Source: Gemmatimonadota bacterium (GTDB taxonomy: Bacteria; Gemmatimonadota; Gemmatimonadetes; Gemmatimonadales; Gemmatimonadaceae). Taken from it: DNA of 61,124 nucleotides. The stretch is taken from contig JAQBYI010000016.1 of NCBI GenBank assembly GCA_027622655.1, positions 1 to 61,124 on the forward strand, given 5' to 3'. Below are positions 1-8,953 of the stretch, one piece after another (positions within the stretch are counted from its first letter, which is position 1; each line of letters starts with the position of its first letter). The notes beneath the pieces were generated by a model. The model was not told the origin of the DNA, made no database searches, and saw only the letters and a list, made by a program, of their open reading frames with translations. The position numbers and the translations under genes are program-made.

Positions 1-36
1 ACGGCCGGGAATCCCCGGCCGTCGCCTGTTTTTTTG
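1..36 (+). terminator. Rho-independent terminator at the window edge
   Basis: A perfect 9-bp stem (1-9 with 14-22, loop AATC) is followed by seven T residues at 29-35. The bases just after the stem suggest that it extends further left, outside the window. The T-run orientation fits a plus-strand transcript arriving from the left. It may also stop the tatA transcript if an A-run lies further left, which cannot be seen here. Confidence 0.7.
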
Positions 37-51
37 GGCCTTCGGGGAGCG

Positions 52-285
52 CTACAGCAGCCGTTTCGGCTCGCTGGGAGAGGCTTTCTCCCGCTGCTCA
101 ACCGGCGGCAGTGTATCCGTCTGCGACGGCGCCTGAATCTCCTTCTGCACGTCGCTCATGTTGCGCTTGAACTCTTTGATGCCCTTGCCGAACGACCCGG
201 CAATCTCGGGGATGCGCTTCGCTCCGAAGAGCAGCAGCACCACGACGAGCGCCAGAAACATCTCCATCGGACCCATGCCAAACAT
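52..285 (-). CDS. tatA: Sec-independent protein translocase subunit TatA/E
   Basis: Small single-span subunit of the twin-arginine translocase, which exports folded proteins across the inner membrane. The 77-residue product has a short N-terminus, one hydrophobic helix (about residues 6-21), the FGAKRIPEIAGSFGKGIKEF hinge and amphipathic helix typical of TatA, then a charged, Pro-rich tail. The ATG at 285 is chosen because AAGGAGG lies just upstream; a GTG at 303 would put that ribosome site inside the gene. The tatC gene lies about 13 kb away on the same strand. TatA and TatE cannot be told apart from sequence alone. Confidence 0.93.
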   Translation of the reverse strand: MFGMGPMEMFLALVVVLLLFGAKRIPEIAGSFGKGIKEFKRNMSDVQKEIQAPSQTDTLPPVEQREKASPSEPKRLL

Positions 286-358
286 GTTGCCTCCTTGACC
301 CACTTCGACTCCGCGCCGGACGGCGCGAGAGCGACTTCACCACTGCGCAAGCACCAAC

Positions 359-640
359 CTAGAACAGCGTCCGCGCAATTAGATACGCCACCAGAACTCC
401 AACCAGGCTCAACAGCGACACGTCCATCGCCAACGGCCCGATCCCGAACTTGAAGATAACCAGATCCAGATCGATATGTCCCAAAGACGGGGTTACGCCC
501 GTTGTCAGAAACTCCTTCACGGCACCGCTTGGGAGCCACTTACGGGCCGCAGCATTAAACAAGCCACCGGCTACGAAGCCCGCGGCCAGAACGGCCACAT
601 GGTACCCCGGGCGGTGTTTTGACGATCCCACTGGCCGCAT
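359..640 (-). CDS. DUF4321 family small membrane protein
   Basis: A 93-residue protein with two hydrophobic segments (about residues 15-31 and 70-91). Between them is a loop containing FLTTGVTPSLGHIDLDLVIFKF, which resembles the DUF4321 family as I recall it. No biochemical role is known to me. It starts at an ATG 2 nt beyond the polyprenyl synthase stop, with GGAGGT 7 nt upstream, so the two genes are probably co-translated. Its place between an isoprenoid synthase and tatA suggests an envelope role, but this is only context. Confidence 0.75.
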   Translation of the reverse strand: MRPVGSSKHRPGYHVAVLAAGFVAGGLFNAAARKWLPSGAVKEFLTTGVTPSLGHIDLDLVIFKFGIGPLAMDVSLLSLVGVLVAYLIARTLF

Positions 641-642
641 AG

Positions 643-1647
643 TTACGACCTCCGGTCGACCACGTAGGTCAGCGCGGCGCTCAGGGCGTCGCGTGCAGCA
701 GACGGCGGCACCGGCTCAAGGGCCGCCTCCGCCGCTTCGGCAAAGTCCTGTCCGTGGCGGCGCGCGTACTCAATGCCACCGCGTTCCGTAACGATCGCCA
801 CCACCTCGGCAATCTCGGTGTCGTCCGGCGTCGGGTTGGCGAACAGGCTGTCTACCCTCGCCCGCTCGGCGTCCGACATCTCGGCGAGCGCGGCGATCAG
901 CGGAAGCGTCACCTTGTGCTCGCGGAGGTCGTTTCCGCTGGGCTTGCCGGTGACGCTCTCGACCTCGGTGTAGTCCAGCAGGTCATCGGCCACCTGAAAC
1001 GCCATTCCGAGCTGAACGCCGTAACGCCGCATCGCATCGCGATACTCAGGCGCTCCGCAGAGCGCGCCAACCTCGCACGACGAGCCGAGCAATGACGCGG
1101 TCTTGGCGCGAATGAGCTGGAAGTAGTCGGCCTCGGAGAAGCTCAACGCATCGTACGACGCCAGCTGTCGCATTTCACCTAGCGTCATGTCGTTGGAGGC
1201 GGCGGTGAATGCCCGCAGCGGATCCAGGTCACCAAGTCGCACCAGCTCGGCGAGCGCCTTGGAGTAGAGATAATCGCCCAGGATAACGGCGATCTGATGT
1301 GAGAAAAACGCGTTGATCGTGGGCTGACCGCGCCGGACGTTGGAATGATCGACGGCGTCATCATGCACGACACTTGCGAGATGCACCAGCTCGGCGACGG
1401 CGGCGAGTCCCGTTTCGCGCCCATCGGGCGACCCGTCGAGCTCGCTCGCGAGCAGTAGCAAGGTCGGGCGAAACATCTTGCCCTTCATGCTGCGGAGGTG
1501 GGCATTGGCCGCATCAATAATCGGGGCATCGGCCTTGACGATTCGCCACATCTCGTCGGGAACCAGATCAAGCCTGTCTCGCACCGGCTCCTGAATATCG
1601 AGGAGCGCCGTCGCCACGGAGCCCGACACGCGGGCATCTGTGGTCAC
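643..1647 (-). CDS. Polyprenyl diphosphate synthase (trans-type, long chain)
   Basis: Condenses isopentenyl diphosphate with allylic diphosphates to make a long prenyl chain, probably the menaquinone or ubiquinone side chain. The 334-residue product has the first Asp-rich motif in VHDDAVDHSN and the second in VADDLLDYTE, plus the upstream KMFRPTLLLL segment typical of the family. Its length matches octaprenyl and heptaprenyl synthases, but the chain length cannot be read with confidence. A GTG start overlaps the stop of the TPR gene by 4 nt (GTGA), which implies translational coupling. Confidence 0.9.
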   Translation of the reverse strand: MTTDARVSGSVATALLDIQEPVRDRLDLVPDEMWRIVKADAPIIDAANAHLRSMKGKMFRPTLLLLASELDGSPDGRETGLAAVAELVHLASVVHDDAVDHSNVRRGQPTINAFFSHQIAVILGDYLYSKALAELVRLGDLDPLRAFTAASNDMTLGEMRQLASYDALSFSEADYFQLIRAKTASLLGSSCEVGALCGAPEYRDAMRRYGVQLGMAFQVADDLLDYTEVESVTGKPSGNDLREHKVTLPLIAALAEMSDAERARVDSLFANPTPDDTEIAEVVAIVTERGGIEYARRHGQDFAEAAEAALEPVPPSAARDALSAALTYVVDRRS

Positions 1648-3374
1648 TTCAAGTCCTTGTCCACGGCGTTCAACCGGTCGCCGACGTCACGGAACTGAAT
1701 GTCAACTCCAAACACACGTTCGTAGTAGGTTTTCGCTTCCTTGGGATTGCCGAGCGATTGGTGGATGTATCCCAGCAGGTACAGCACGCCGACCAGTTGC
1801 TCATCACCGATTCCCGGTTCGTTCAGCGCACGAGAGAGAATCGTCGTGGCAACCGGAAGCTGCTTCTTCTCGATGAAACACTGGCCGAGCGCTTCAAACG
1901 TGCGCGCGCGACGCTGGGTTCCCCGAAGGGCCTTTTGGAACTCGGAGATAGCCTCGTCAATCAGCCCCATCTCCTTGAACGCGACGCCGAGGTCGTAATG
2001 AGATTCGTGATCTTCTTCCTCGACATTCTCGGAGATGCCCTGCTTGAACTTCTTGAGCATGTCGGCGAAGTCGGCCTGCTCGTCGCCGGTTGGTTCTTTC
2101 TCGGCGACAACCATTCGCGTGGACTTCGGGCCCTCATCTTCCCGGAGCCAGTCCCCCAGCGACACGAACTCGTCATCGTCGCTGGCGCCCGAGTCGGCAG
2201 TCTTGGTCACCTCAACCGTGTCGACCGATCCTGTGTAGCGCTTTGCTTTGGCCGGCGTTGCACGACTACCGGCCGCCGGAGTCGCCGCACGAACTGGCGC
2301 AGCGGGGAGGAAGGTCTCGAGCGCCGACGTGGCCTCGGCGTCGCCAGGCCGAATCTCGAGTACGCGCTCGTATACGCTTCGCGCCCGCTCAGACTGTCCG
2401 TCGCGCAAGAGCGCGTCGGCGAGCGATAGATACGCTTTGGCGGTGCGCCCCTTGTCGTTAGCGCGGAACGCATACTCCACGCGCTTCTGGTGATACCTCA
2501 CTGACAGCGGATTGACGCGCACGATCTCATCGGCCACCGACGACGCGCTGTCGATGTCATTGGCCTTGTCGAAACCGGCCAGCGCGGCCTCGAGCTCACG
2601 AAACCCTTCATCGCGCTCGCCATCTTCGAGAAGCGCTTCACCCAGCTGGCGCCGGAGGGCCCAGTTCTCCTGGTCGTCCTCCACCTTGACGCGGAGCGTC
2701 AGCACCGAGTTGGCAGCGAGCATCGACGACGAACGCCGCACCGGCGGTGCTGGCTCTTCCGTTGCCTCGGCCGATCGGTCGCCATACATCGTGACCTCGT
2801 CAGGCGTAACCGCCTCAATCTCGCCCGTGCTCTTCACCGGGCGTTTGTCGTCGTCCAAGTCGAGAAGCGGCAGGTCAACGGGCGATTGATCGTCGAGCGC
2901 AGTTGGCTCCACGTCGATATCAAGGAGCGTTACTTCGCCCGTTCCGGCGGACACATCATCGAGATCGATCTCGACGAGCGAACCGCTGGCGCGGGGCGCC
3001 GCATCGATCATCGGGAGGTCGCCGCCCAGTGCCAGATCTCGCACACTCTCATCGCGCGACGGCCGTGCTTCGGCAATACTTGCGAGGTTGATTTCGGCGA
3101 ACTCTTCGGCGTCGAGCAGTTCGGATTCTTCCTCAGGTGCGTCGGACGCGAATGAGGTTGGCTCGAGACCAAGCAGCGTGCCAGAATCAGCTGGCGGAGA
3201 CGCGTTCGAACCGGCCAACGCCGCAGTCGTGAGCTCCAAGGCACCGGGCGCCTCGTCCGGCTGCGTCGAGACGTCCGGCGCAGCGGGTGGTGGCGCGGCT
3301 TCCGTCGGCGACGACACCTGCGTGGTGGCCCGTGTCGGCCGCCGGGCTGGTGCGTCGAGGTCGAGGAAGACCAA
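1644..3374 (-). CDS. TPR protein, 3' part of a frameshifted gene
   Basis: Downstream piece of a large tetratricopeptide protein. It opens with about 190 residues of acidic, Pro/Ala-rich linker with repeated short blocks such as LVFLDLD, LVEIDLDD and VTLLDIDVE. TPR-type helices follow in the middle and at the C-terminus (for example HYDLGVAFKEMGLIDEAISE). The nominal TTG start at 3374 is artificial: the same frame continues sensibly upstream to about 3410, where it joins the other TPR frame after a 1-base shift. The rebuilt product would be about 798 residues. It is coupled by GTGA to the polyprenyl synthase gene. Function unknown; TPRs usually mediate protein contacts. Confidence 0.75.
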   Translation of the reverse strand: MVFLDLDAPARRPTRATTQVSSPTEAAPPPAAPDVSTQPDEAPGALELTTAALAGSNASPPADSGTLLGLEPTSFASDAPEEESELLDAEEFAEINLASIAEARPSRDESVRDLALGGDLPMIDAAPRASGSLVEIDLDDVSAGTGEVTLLDIDVEPTALDDQSPVDLPLLDLDDDKRPVKSTGEIEAVTPDEVTMYGDRSAEATEEPAPPVRRSSSMLAANSVLTLRVKVEDDQENWALRRQLGEALLEDGERDEGFRELEAALAGFDKANDIDSASSVADEIVRVNPLSVRYHQKRVEYAFRANDKGRTAKAYLSLADALLRDGQSERARSVYERVLEIRPGDAEATSALETFLPAAPVRAATPAAGSRATPAKAKRYTGSVDTVEVTKTADSGASDDDEFVSLGDWLREDEGPKSTRMVVAEKEPTGDEQADFADMLKKFKQGISENVEEEDHESHYDLGVAFKEMGLIDEAISEFQKALRGTQRRARTFEALGQCFIEKKQLPVATTILSRALNEPGIGDEQLVGVLYLLGYIHQSLGNPKEAKTYYERVFGVDIQFRDVGDRLNAVDKDLK

Positions 3375-4039
3375 TGAGTCGGTTTCTGCCGACTTGCTGG
3401 TCGCGCGGCCCCGGCCTTGGGCTCAAAGGACGGGTCAATCGCCTTCATGCGCGCGGCAGTTGCCTGAGCCTCGGCTGTGCGACCGCCTGCCTCATGGCGT
3501 CCGTAGAGCACCTGCAACTGCTCCAGCGCTTCGGACTCCTTCCCTGCCTTCGTCAGCTGCTCGGCGAGCATCAGGCGCACGTCGTCCTGATCAGGGACAA
3601 GATCGGCGAACTCTTTCAGCGCGCGAAAGGCCTCGTCGATCTTGCCGCTCTTTTGCATTCGGTCCGCGTACTCAAGGAAGTTTTGCTTTGCTTCGCCCTT
3701 GAAGCCCTTGGACGCACTGATCTTGCCCAGTTTGTAGTAGACCGACGCTCGTCCCGGCGACGTACGGAGCACCTTGTTGCAGAGTGCGATGGCGTTGTTG
3801 AAGAAACCGCCTTCCGTGTACAGGTCCACGGCCTGCTCATACAGGGCCACGGCCTCCGCCGTGTTGCCTTGCCGAGCGTTGAGGTCACCGAGTCGGTTGT
3901 ACAGCGCGATCTCGGGTTCAGACTCCTCGCCGCTATCGTAGGCATCGAGCACCTCTCGATAGGCGCTGATCGCCTTGTCGATCTGTTTCTTGGCCTCGTA
4001 TTCCGCGGCCTTCTTTTTCAGTGCAACTACGTTCGACAT
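3008..4039 (-). CDS. TPR protein, 5' part of a frameshifted gene
   Basis: Upstream piece of the same TPR protein. Residues 1-210 form helical repeats (for example KQIDKAISAYREVLDAYDSG and ALYNRLGDLNARQGNTAEAV). After about residue 212 the frame turns into Arg/Pro/Ser-rich nonsense, while the neighbouring frame carries the acidic linker. Only about 3408-4039 is therefore likely to be real coding in this frame. The start ATG at 4039 follows hutI by 40 nt. Either the assembly has lost one base in a GC run near 3400-3415 or the gene is broken. Confidence 0.75.
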   Translation of the reverse strand: MSNVVALKKKAAEYEAKKQIDKAISAYREVLDAYDSGEESEPEIALYNRLGDLNARQGNTAEAVALYEQAVDLYTEGGFFNNAIALCNKVLRTSPGRASVYYKLGKISASKGFKGEAKQNFLEYADRMQKSGKIDEAFRALKEFADLVPDQDDVRLMLAEQLTKAGKESEALEQLQVLYGRHEAGGRTAEAQATAARMKAIDPSFEPKAGAARPASRQKPTHWSSSTSTHQPGGRHGPPRRCRRRRKPRHHPLRRTSRRSRTRRPVPWSSRLRRWPVRTRLRQLILARCLVSSQPHSRPTHLRKNPNCSTPKSSPKSTSQVLPKHGRRAMRVCEIWHWAATSR

Positions 4040-4066
4040 GGCGGGCGGCGACTGGCCAGAGGGACA

Positions 4067-4094
4067 GACCGGTCACTCATCAGAGTGAGCGGTC
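4067..4094 (-). other. Inverted repeat across the hutI stop codon
   Basis: Twelve-base arms (4067-4078 and 4083-4094) pair at 11 of 12 positions around an ATCA loop. The hutI stop codon lies at the loop. No T-run follows, so this is not a classic terminator. It may protect the 3' end of the message or reduce read-through into the TPR gene. Confidence 0.5.
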
Positions 4095-5378
4095 GCGCAA
4101 CGAATTGGGAAAGGTATCGCCGCCGTTGGCGTCATGACAAGCGATTCCGCGCGCCCAGGTCCGAAGGCACCTCCGGTCTCCGTACCAGTATGGCAGCTCC
4201 CGAACGTCCTCCATCTCGAAGAGGGCGATATCGGCCGACATTCCGGGCGCGAGCTGGCCGGTCTCAGCGGAAATCCCGAGAGCCGCAGCGCCGTTCACAG
4301 TGGCGGCGACGACGGCCTCCGCTACGGTTAGCCGAAGCTGGCTCACAGCGAGCGTCAGAATGAGCGGAAAATTGACGGTGGGAGACGTTCCCGGATTGAA
4401 ATCCGTCGCCAGGGCTATCGCCGCCCCAGCATCCAGCAGAGTCCTGGCTGGTGCCTGTTTGACACGCCCCAGGAACAACATCGTGCCTGGGAGGAGAGTA
4501 GCGACCGTCCCCGAAGCAGCGAGTGCGGCGATTCCGGCATCGGAGATCGCGGCAAGATGGTCGGCGCTGACGGCGCCGATTTCCGCCGCAAGTTCGGCGG
4601 CCCCGCTCGTCTCGAGTTCGTCAGCATGCAGCTTGATCGCGAGCCCGGCTGCGCGGGCCGCGCCGAGAATCCGTCGCGACTCGTCGGTGGTATACACGCC
4701 CGGCTCACAGAACACATCGGCGAATCGTGCCAGTTTTCCGGCGACGACCTGCGGAAGCATCTCGTTGATGACGAGCCCGATGTACTCCTCTCTCGTGCGC
4801 GGCGCGGAGCGATACTCGAGCGGAATCTCGTGTGCGCCGAGAAAGGTGGGCACAACCCGGAGCGGAACGGCGTCCGCCAACCGACGAATCACGCGCAACG
4901 ATTTCAGTTCGTCCTCTACGGTGAGGCCGTACCCGCTCTTGAGCTCAACGGTCGTGGTGCCGTACGAAGCGAGGCGGCGCAGCCGCGGGATCGCGAGTTC
5001 GAGAAGCTCGTCTTCGCTTCGGGTGCGCAAATCGCGCACCGAACCGTGGATTCCACCGCCTTGCTTTGCGATTTCCATGTAGCCTACGCCCGACGCCCGC
5101 AGCTCCTGCTCCTCGTGTCGCGGTTTTCCAAAGATCCCGTGCGTATGCGAGTCTACGAGACCGGGGGTCAGCACCGCGCCGGCGCAGTCCACTTCCTCGG
5201 CGTTTGGATAAGTGCGACAGATTTCGTCCTGTGGGCCGACGGCGACTATGGTTGCGCCGTCAACTGCAACGGCCGCGTTCCTGAGAACGCCCATGTCGCG
5301 CATTTCGGCACCGCGACGCGCCCGCGCCGGTCCGGCGCAGGTGACGACCTGGGTGGCATTGAGGAAAAGCGTCGGCAT
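4080..5378 (-). CDS. hutI: Imidazolonepropionase
   Basis: Third enzyme of histidine degradation: hydrolyses 4-imidazolone-5-propanoate to N-formimino-L-glutamate. The 432-residue product belongs to the amidohydrolase superfamily. It has the metal-binding HxH in DSHTHGIFG (His78 and His80), the substrate segment YGTTTVELKSGYGL, KLHADEL with another metal ligand, and LATDFNPGTSPT near residue 325. It is slightly longer than usual because of a polar insert near residues 16-30. The ATG at 5378 is the only convincing start. hutH and hutU lie upstream on the same strand, separated by two other genes. No hutG or hutF is visible. Confidence 0.95.
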   Translation of the reverse strand: MPTLFLNATQVVTCAGPARARRGAEMRDMGVLRNAAVAVDGATIVAVGPQDEICRTYPNAEEVDCAGAVLTPGLVDSHTHGIFGKPRHEEQELRASGVGYMEIAKQGGGIHGSVRDLRTRSEDELLELAIPRLRRLASYGTTTVELKSGYGLTVEDELKSLRVIRRLADAVPLRVVPTFLGAHEIPLEYRSAPRTREEYIGLVINEMLPQVVAGKLARFADVFCEPGVYTTDESRRILGAARAAGLAIKLHADELETSGAAELAAEIGAVSADHLAAISDAGIAALAASGTVATLLPGTMLFLGRVKQAPARTLLDAGAAIALATDFNPGTSPTVNFPLILTLAVSQLRLTVAEAVVAATVNGAAALGISAETGQLAPGMSADIALFEMEDVRELPYWYGDRRCLRTWARGIACHDANGGDTFPNSLRDRSL

Positions 5379-5428
5379 CCGGCGTTCAATTTACGCCGGA
5401 CAACAGGGGGTCCGCTTGCTCGATGCCC

Positions 5429-6130
5429 CTATCGCCCTCGCGCGACCTCAACTGGCTCGCCGCGCGGAACTGCGACGGGCTGCGCGCCTCCGCGCCCCGC
5501 CGATATGGCCGGTGCGGCACCTTCGCCCAGGACCTTGGTCACGAACCGCTGACCCTCGGAAATTCGCTCGACCTCTATCGCGATCGCATCGATTCCCTCT
5601 TCCATCCGGTCGAGGCGCTGTATGAGATGCGCCGACGGTTGCTCGGCAGCGTGCTTCCCGCGGCGAAATATCGCGCGCGCCCACGCAATCGAGAGGGGCA
5701 TGAGCACCGCGAGCGTGAAGACGATCGCGATGCCGGTAATCTGGTCGTCGTTTGGCATACTGGTTTGGGGTCCGGGAGGATCTTGACTGGTTCCGGCGGC
5801 GTTACCTCGCGCGTCGGCGAGTTGACGGCCGGTGACGTTCAGGTCGGTTTCCAGCTCGGCGATCCGGCTGTCGAGCAGTACGAGGCGGCCGGCAAGCCCA
5901 GCCTGATCGGCTCCGGGCGTGGCCGCTCGCAGCTGCGAAGCAATCTCGTCGCGGCGGTCGGTGATGTTGCCAATCTGGCTGCTGATCTCGGACCGCCTCG
6001 CGCGAAGCTCGGCCACGGTCAGCGGCGCCGGGGCGGCGCCGGCGCCCTGGACAGCCGACGTCGGCGTCGCAACGCCCGGTGCTGGAGCCTGCACATCCGT
6101 GAGTACGGCAAGTCCCGAAGTTCCTTGCAT
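5429..6130 (-). CDS. Hypothetical membrane-anchored coiled-coil protein
   Basis: I do not recognise this 233-residue protein. It has an Ala/Pro-rich N-terminus, a heptad-like stretch at about residues 38-108 that looks coiled-coil, one membrane span at about 130-152 (ITGIAIVFTLAVLMPLSIAW), then a second amphipathic helix at about 168-200. The open frame extends upstream, but the ATG at 6130 has AGGAG 5 nt before it and lies 9 nt beyond the radical SAM stop. That places it in one operon with the radical SAM and hut genes. No enzyme motif is seen. Confidence 0.7.
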   Translation of the reverse strand: MQGTSGLAVLTDVQAPAPGVATPTSAVQGAGAAPAPLTVAELRARRSEISSQIGNITDRRDEIASQLRAATPGADQAGLAGRLVLLDSRIAELETDLNVTGRQLADARGNAAGTSQDPPGPQTSMPNDDQITGIAIVFTLAVLMPLSIAWARAIFRRGKHAAEQPSAHLIQRLDRMEEGIDAIAIEVERISEGQRFVTKVLGEGAAPAISAGRGGAQPVAVPRGEPVEVARGR

Positions 6131-6138
6131 ATCCACTC

Positions 6139-7167
6139 CTACGTCAGAATGACGGGCGCAGTTTCGGGAGCCGGTGCGTGCGCCGTTCCTCGCCCTGTCG
6201 ATCCCGCCAGATCTCGAAACCGGGTGATCGTCAGCGGAGCCTGCGCTTCGCCCCGGCACGCATAGTAACAGGCATTGCAGTTGATCGGTTCGTAGCCCTT
6301 GTACTCGGACCAGTGCCCGTCGGCCGGAAAATCGGGGCAGCGGCGAACCATGCCGACCGGATCGATGTGAATCGTGGTTTCGCCGGAACGGCACAAACCC
6401 ACGAGCGTGCTGCGAAGATATGCAGGCAGCTGCGAGAGGTACCAGTCCGAATTGCTGATTACGCCGCGATTCCGCCGTTTGAATTCGAGCAGGTCTGCCA
6501 CGAGCCGGTCAACACGCGCGTGCTCGGCTTCGCCCAAGAGGTGCTCTCGGTTGCCGTTCTTGAAGTCTGTGTACACCGAGAGGTTCACCCCGGCCCCAAG
6601 CGCCTGCGCGCGACGCACGATTGGGATGATGTCGTCGATGTTCTCGCGCTTGATCACGGTGTTGAAACGCACCGTCATACCACGCGCGACGAGTTCCGGC
6701 ACCGTGCGCAGAATCTTCTGCGCGAGCCCCGGAATGCCGCGCGCCTCGTCGTGGCGCTCATCCAGATAGTCGAGCGATATGCAGAACTGCGCCATGCCCG
6801 CATTCCACAGGGACTGCGCCCGGTCAAGCGAGAGCATCGCACCGTGTGTGATTACCGACATCCATGTAATGGGCGCCGCACGCCCCACTTCGGCGACGAT
6901 GTGTTCGAGGTCCGGACGGAGCAGCGGCTCGCCACCGGTGAACGTGATCATCATAGGCCGAAAATGGCGCGCGGCATCGGCGAACGACTTCAACTCGGTG
7001 TCGCGCGCAGCGGCGTCGGTTTTCCAGTAGTCGCAGAAGTCGCAGCGCGCATTGCATCGCATCGTGACTTCGAAATGCACGAGGACAGGACGCCTGGTCG
7101 CCCGTAGCTTCGCATAGCGGATCGCGAAGGGAACGAGGTGCCACGGTTTGAAGCGTTTGGAAAGCAT
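6139..7167 (-). CDS. Radical SAM protein with C-terminal Cys cluster
   Basis: A 342-residue radical SAM protein. The 4Fe-4S/SAM motif is CNARCDFC (Cys38, 42, 45), followed by the glycine-rich FTGGEPLLRPD. The C-terminal region has further cysteines (LCRSG, RRCPDF and CNACYYAC at 297-304), which suggests a SPASM/twitch-like auxiliary cluster site. Such proteins modify peptides or cofactors, but the substrate cannot be inferred. It sits between hutU and hutI, 123 nt after hutU, with a hypothetical membrane protein next to it. There is no evidence that it belongs to histidine breakdown. Confidence 0.85.
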   Translation of the reverse strand: MLSKRFKPWHLVPFAIRYAKLRATRRPVLVHFEVTMRCNARCDFCDYWKTDAAARDTELKSFADAARHFRPMMITFTGGEPLLRPDLEHIVAEVGRAAPITWMSVITHGAMLSLDRAQSLWNAGMAQFCISLDYLDERHDEARGIPGLAQKILRTVPELVARGMTVRFNTVIKRENIDDIIPIVRRAQALGAGVNLSVYTDFKNGNREHLLGEAEHARVDRLVADLLEFKRRNRGVISNSDWYLSQLPAYLRSTLVGLCRSGETTIHIDPVGMVRRCPDFPADGHWSEYKGYEPINCNACYYACRGEAQAPLTITRFRDLAGSTGRGTAHAPAPETAPVILT

Positions 7168-7232
7168 GGGTGCGATCGATGTTAACCACAGAACAGACAG
7201 ATCACACAGAGAACGTCGCCGAGCCCGGAATG

Positions 7233-7286
7233 TGTGGTCCGTGTGGTCCGTGTGGTCTGTGTGGTCTGTGTGGTCTGTGTGGTCTG
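7233..7286 (-). repeat. 9-bp tandem repeat after the hutU stop
   Basis: Six head-to-tail copies of a 9-bp unit (plus strand TGTGGTCYG; the first two copies have C and the last four T at the variable base). The array begins 4 nt after the hutU stop codon (7291-7293) and lies in the 123-nt spacer before the radical SAM gene. No T-run or large inverted repeat accompanies it. Confidence 0.95.
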
Positions 7287-7290
7287 TGGC

Positions 7291-8949
7291 TCACATCTCG
7301 CGCATCGGGATCCGGATCCCGGTGCGATCCGCCGTGGCCACTGCCGCGTCGTATCCTGCGTCTGCATGCCGCGCCACACCGATACCAGGATCGTTCGTGA
7401 GCACGCGTTCGAGCCGGACTCGCATCTCCGGCGTGCCGTCGGCCACGATCACCTGCCCCGCGTGCAGCGAGTTGCCAATGCCGGTGCCACCGCCGTGATG
7501 GAAGCTCACCCAGCTCGCCCCGCCAGCCACGTTCAGCAAGGCATTCAGAATGGGCCAGTCCGCAATTGCGTCGCTCCCGTCCTTCATGCCCTCCGTCTCG
7601 CGGAACGGCGACGCCACGCTCCCGGTGTCGAGATGGTCGCGGCCGATGACAATCGGTGCGCTCACTGCTCCGCTCGCCACCAAGTCGTTGATCGCTACAC
7701 CGAACCGTGCACGTTCGCCCTGCCCGAGCCAGCAGATGCGCGCCGGAAGCCCCTGGAAGCTGATCTTTTCGCGCGCCTGCTCAATCCACGTCCGCAAATG
7801 TGCGTCCTCGGGAAAGAGCGACAGCACGAGTTCATCGAGCCGGGCGATGTCGTTGGGATCACCGGAGAGCGCCGCCCAACGAAACGGTCCCTTGCCTTCG
7901 CAAAAGAGCGGACGGACGTACTCGGGAACGAAACCGGGAATCTTGAATGCGTCGGCAAGTCCGCCGTCCAGCGCCACAGTGCGGATGTTGTTGCCGTAGT
8001 CCACTGCCCTCGCTCCGCGATCCTGCATCGCGCGCATCGCACGCACATGTTCTACCGCCGACGCCGTGGCGCGAGCGATGTACTCCATCGGATTCGAGAC
8101 ACGAAGCTCAGCGGCAGCTTCGAGCGTCATGCCAGCAGGCACATAGCCATTCAGCATGTCGTGCGCGCTCGTCTGGTCCGTCACGATGTCAGGCGTTACG
8201 CCGCGCCGCACAAGTTCCGGCAGCACCGTGGCAGCGTTGCCAAGGAGGGCGACGGAAAGCGCGCGCTTTTCGCTCCGCGCAGCGTCAAGCCACGACAGCG
8301 CTTCATCGAGCGACGCCGTGGATTTGTCGCAGTACTTGGTGGCCAGTCGCTTCTCGATGCGCGCCGGATCCACTTCCACGGCGAGAATCGCTGCCCCCTG
8401 CATCGTGGCCGCGAGCGGCTGCGCGCCACCCATGCCTCCGAGACCGGCGGTGACGATCAGCCGCCCGGCAAGTGTGCCGCCAAAATGCTGGCGCGCCATC
8501 GAACCGAAAGTCTCGTACGTGCCCTGGATGATTCCCTGCGACCCGATGTATATCCACGAGCCGGCCGTCATCTGTCCGTACATCGTGAGGCCCAGTCGCT
8601 CGAGTTCGCGGAATGCGTCCCACGTGGCCCATCGCCCGACGAGATTCGAGTTCGCGATCAGCACGCGCGGAGCGTGCGCAAAAGTCCTGAACACGGCGAC
8701 CGGCTTCCCGCTCTGCACCAGCAACGTCTCGTCGGCCTCGAGTGACCGGAGCGCCGCTACGATCGCGTCGAAGCACTCCCAGTTGCGCGCCGCCTTTCCA
8801 GTACCGCCGTAAACCACAAGATCGTCTGGACGCTCAGCGACATCAGGATCGAGGTTGTTCATCAGCATCCGCAGCGCAGCTTCCTGCTGCCAGCCTTTGC
8901 AGGAGAGTTCGGTACCTCTGGGGGACCGAACTACGCGAGGAGCGCTCAT
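7291..8949 (-). CDS. hutU: Urocanate hydratase
   Basis: Second enzyme of histidine degradation: adds water to urocanate to give imidazolonepropionate, with tightly bound NAD. The 552-residue product shows the N-terminal [17 protein letters not shown] block, [15 protein letters not shown] (the nucleotide-binding segment; most family members have Ser where this has the second-last Gly), and the urocanase signature [17 protein letters not shown] near the C-terminus. I chose the ATG at 8949, 4 nt after the hutH stop. A longer frame to 9006 would overlap hutH and add an unconserved extension. Confidence 0.95.
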   Translation of the reverse strand: MSAPRVVRSPRGTELSCKGWQQEAALRMLMNNLDPDVAERPDDLVVYGGTGKAARNWECFDAIVAALRSLEADETLLVQSGKPVAVFRTFAHAPRVLIANSNLVGRWATWDAFRELERLGLTMYGQMTAGSWIYIGSQGIIQGTYETFGSMARQHFGGTLAGRLIVTAGLGGMGGAQPLAATMQGAAILAVEVDPARIEKRLATKYCDKSTASLDEALSWLDAARSEKRALSVALLGNAATVLPELVRRGVTPDIVTDQTSAHDMLNGYVPAGMTLEAAAELRVSNPMEYIARATASAVEHVRAMRAMQDRGARAVDYGNNIRTVALDGGLADAFKIPGFVPEYVRPLFCEGKGPFRWAALSGDPNDIARLDELVLSLFPEDAHLRTWIEQAREKISFQGLPARICWLGQGERARFGVAINDLVASGAVSAPIVIGRDHLDTGSVASPFRETEGMKDGSDAIADWPILNALLNVAGGASWVSFHHGGGTGIGNSLHAGQVIVADGTPEMRVRLERVLTNDPGIGVARHADAGYDAAVATADRTGIRIPMREM

Positions 8950-8953
8950 CGCT

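Noticed and set aside
7233-7286. Possible CRISPR array at the short repeats
   Set aside because: Units are 7-12 bp, directly adjacent with no spacers, and no cas genes are present.
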